Assembly (NCBI GenBank): GCA_049587715.1
Contig: JBAVEL010000019.1
Span: 1 to 16,997 of the forward strand
Length of the DNA stretch: 16,997 nt
Reading direction: 5' to 3'
Source of the DNA: JBAVEL01 sp049587715
Lineage (GTDB): Bacteria > Bacteroidota > Ignavibacteria > UBA10030 > UBA6906
Positions within the stretch are counted from its first letter, which is position 1, and every line of letters begins with the position of its first letter. Under the pieces are notes generated by a model, which was given only the letters and a program-made list of their open reading frames with translations, searched no databases and was not told the origin of the DNA. Below are positions 16,030 to 16,997 of this stretch, in pieces. Position numbers and translations under genes: made by a program.

Positions 16030-16997
16030 ATGGCCACACTCGGGGAATTCCTGTCGGAGCACACCGCCGAGGGGGCGCTCTACGTGGCGCTGGCAGAGGG
16101 CGCGGTGCGCTGCACCGCCTGCGGCCACCGCTGCCGGATCCCGCCCGGCAGGGAGGGGGTCTGCAGGGTCCGGTTCAACCGGGGAGGAAAGCTGTACGTT
16201 CCCCGCGGCTACACGGCGGGCCTTGCCCTGGACCCGATAGAAAAGAAGCCCTTCTTCCACGTTCTCCCGGGATGCCGCACCCTCAGCTTCGGCATGCTGG
16301 GATGCGACTACCACTGCCCCTGGTGCCAGAACTGGCTCACCTCGCAGGTGCTGCGGGATCCCCGCGCGGGCGCACGCCCCGTGCCCGTGGAACCGGAGGA
16401 TATCGTCGAAGCGGCTCTCCGGGAGGGGGCGCCCGTCATCACCAGCACATACAACGAGCCCCTGATCACAAGCGAATGGGCGATGGAGGTGTTCCGCCTG
16501 GCCAGGCCGCACGGCATCCGGTGCGCGTATGTCTCCAACGGCAACGCTTCCCCCGAGGTGCTGGACTATCTCCGCCATCATGTGGACTTCTTCAAGGTGG
16601 ACCTGAAGAGCTTCCGGGCCGAGACCTACAGGCGGATGGGGGGCACTCTCAAGACGGTCCTCGCCTCCATCCGGCGGCTTGCGGGGGAGGGGGTCTGGAC
16701 GGAGGTGGTGACCCTGGTGGTGCCGGGGGTGAACGACTCGGAGCGTGAGCTCGCCGCCATGGGGGGGTTCCTCGCTTCCGTCTCCCCCGACATACCCTGG
16801 CACCTCACCGCCTTTCACGGCGACTACCGGATGAGGGACGCGCCCCACACGCCGGCGGAGCTCCTCCGGCGGGCCGCCGGCATCGGCCGGGAGGCAGGGC
16901 TCCGTTTCGTTTACACGGGGAACGTTTCCGGGGCGGACGGCGGCCAGAACACCCTCTGTCCCGGCTGCGGGCGCCTGCTGGTGGAGCGGTCGGGATG
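16030..16997 (+). CDS. amrS: AmmeMemoRadiSam-type radical SAM enzyme (cut by window edge)
   Basis: The 322 visible codons run off the right edge. The N-terminal zinc-ribbon-like cysteines (Cys28, Cys31, Cys35, Cys45: CTACGHRC and GVC) precede the radical SAM motif CDYHCPWC (92-99). STYNEPLI, SNGNASPEVL and FFKVDLKSFR follow in the barrel, and then TLVVPGVNDS. The region VYTGNVSG leads to a second cysteine pair, CPGC (310-313). This is the layout of the PFL-activase-like radical SAM protein of the AmmeMemoRadiSam group, normally found with Memo and AMMECR1 proteins. Its reaction is not established to my knowledge. A GGAGGAGG site (near 16011-16018) lies about 11 bases before the ATG. About 10-50 C-terminal residues are probably missing. 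Partner genes, if present, lie beyond the window. Confidence 0.9.
   Translation, partial: MATLGEFLSEHTAEGALYVALAEGAVRCTACGHRCRIPPGREGVCRVRFNRGGKLYVPRGYTAGLALDPIEKKPFFHVLPGCRTLSFGMLGCDYHCPWCQNWLTSQVLRDPRAGARPVPVEPEDIVEAALREGAPVITSTYNEPLITSEWAMEVFRLARPHGIRCAYVSNGNASPEVLDYLRHHVDFFKVDLKSFRAETYRRMGGTLKTVLASIRRLAGEGVWTEVVTLVVPGVNDSERELAAMGGFLASVSPDIPWHLTAFHGDYRMRDAPHTPAELLRRAAGIGREAGLRFVYTGNVSGADGGQNTLCPGCGRLLVERSG

Overview
This window is a strongly GC-rich bacterial chromosome segment from a Gram-negative (diderm) organism. It carries an LptE-type outer-membrane lipoprotein, a TonB-dependent receptor and an anhydro-MurNAc kinase. The mix of an S46 dipeptidyl-peptidase, a receptor with a carboxypeptidase-regulatory-like N-terminal domain, an AmmeMemoRadiSam-type radical SAM enzyme and a DAD/QxxRW glycosyltransferase suggests the FCB superphylum or an allied GC-rich phylum (Gemmatimonadota/Latescibacterota/Eisenbacteria-like). 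That placement is inference. I saw no rRNA, tRNA, CRISPR array, transposase or phage gene.

Region 1 (1-1393). The start of etfA (cut by the window edge) and etfB, the two electron-transfer flavoprotein subunits, read leftward. rpsT (ribosomal protein bS20) reads rightward. Between them lie two well-formed divergent sigma-70-type promoters, and rpsT ends at a strong hairpin that can serve both strands.

Region 2 (1417-7403). A tight leftward cluster reads, in transcription order, miaB, a SPOR-domain periplasmic protein, a sensor-less sigma-54 activator (AAA+ plus Fis-type HTH), an LptE-like lipoprotein, a membrane family-2 glycosyltransferase and a TPR protein. Two junctions are ATGA overlaps, and the others are 2, 3 and 52 bases. 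It looks like one operon joining tRNA modification with envelope or polysaccharide biogenesis and its own transcription activator.

Region 3 (7343-11862). A divergent intergenic region with an AT-rich patch and a G-quadruplex-like motif leads to a rightward run: pta, an unrecognised putative lipoprotein, a severely shortened S9 oligopeptidase gene and a complete S46 dipeptidyl-peptidase.

Region 4 (11870-16997). anmK reads leftward. Rightward follow a degraded endonuclease IV gene (nfo), a TonB-dependent receptor whose GTG start overlaps the nfo remnant's stop, and a radical SAM enzyme cut by the right edge.

The most unusual signal is a pair of internally excised genes. One (9148-9711) joins a signal peptide directly to the catalytic end of an S9 peptidase, with the Ser-Asp-His triad kept at family spacing. 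The other (13057-13458) is an endonuclease IV gene apparently missing two internal blocks yet still in one open frame. I found no clear evidence of a wholly new multi-gene system.
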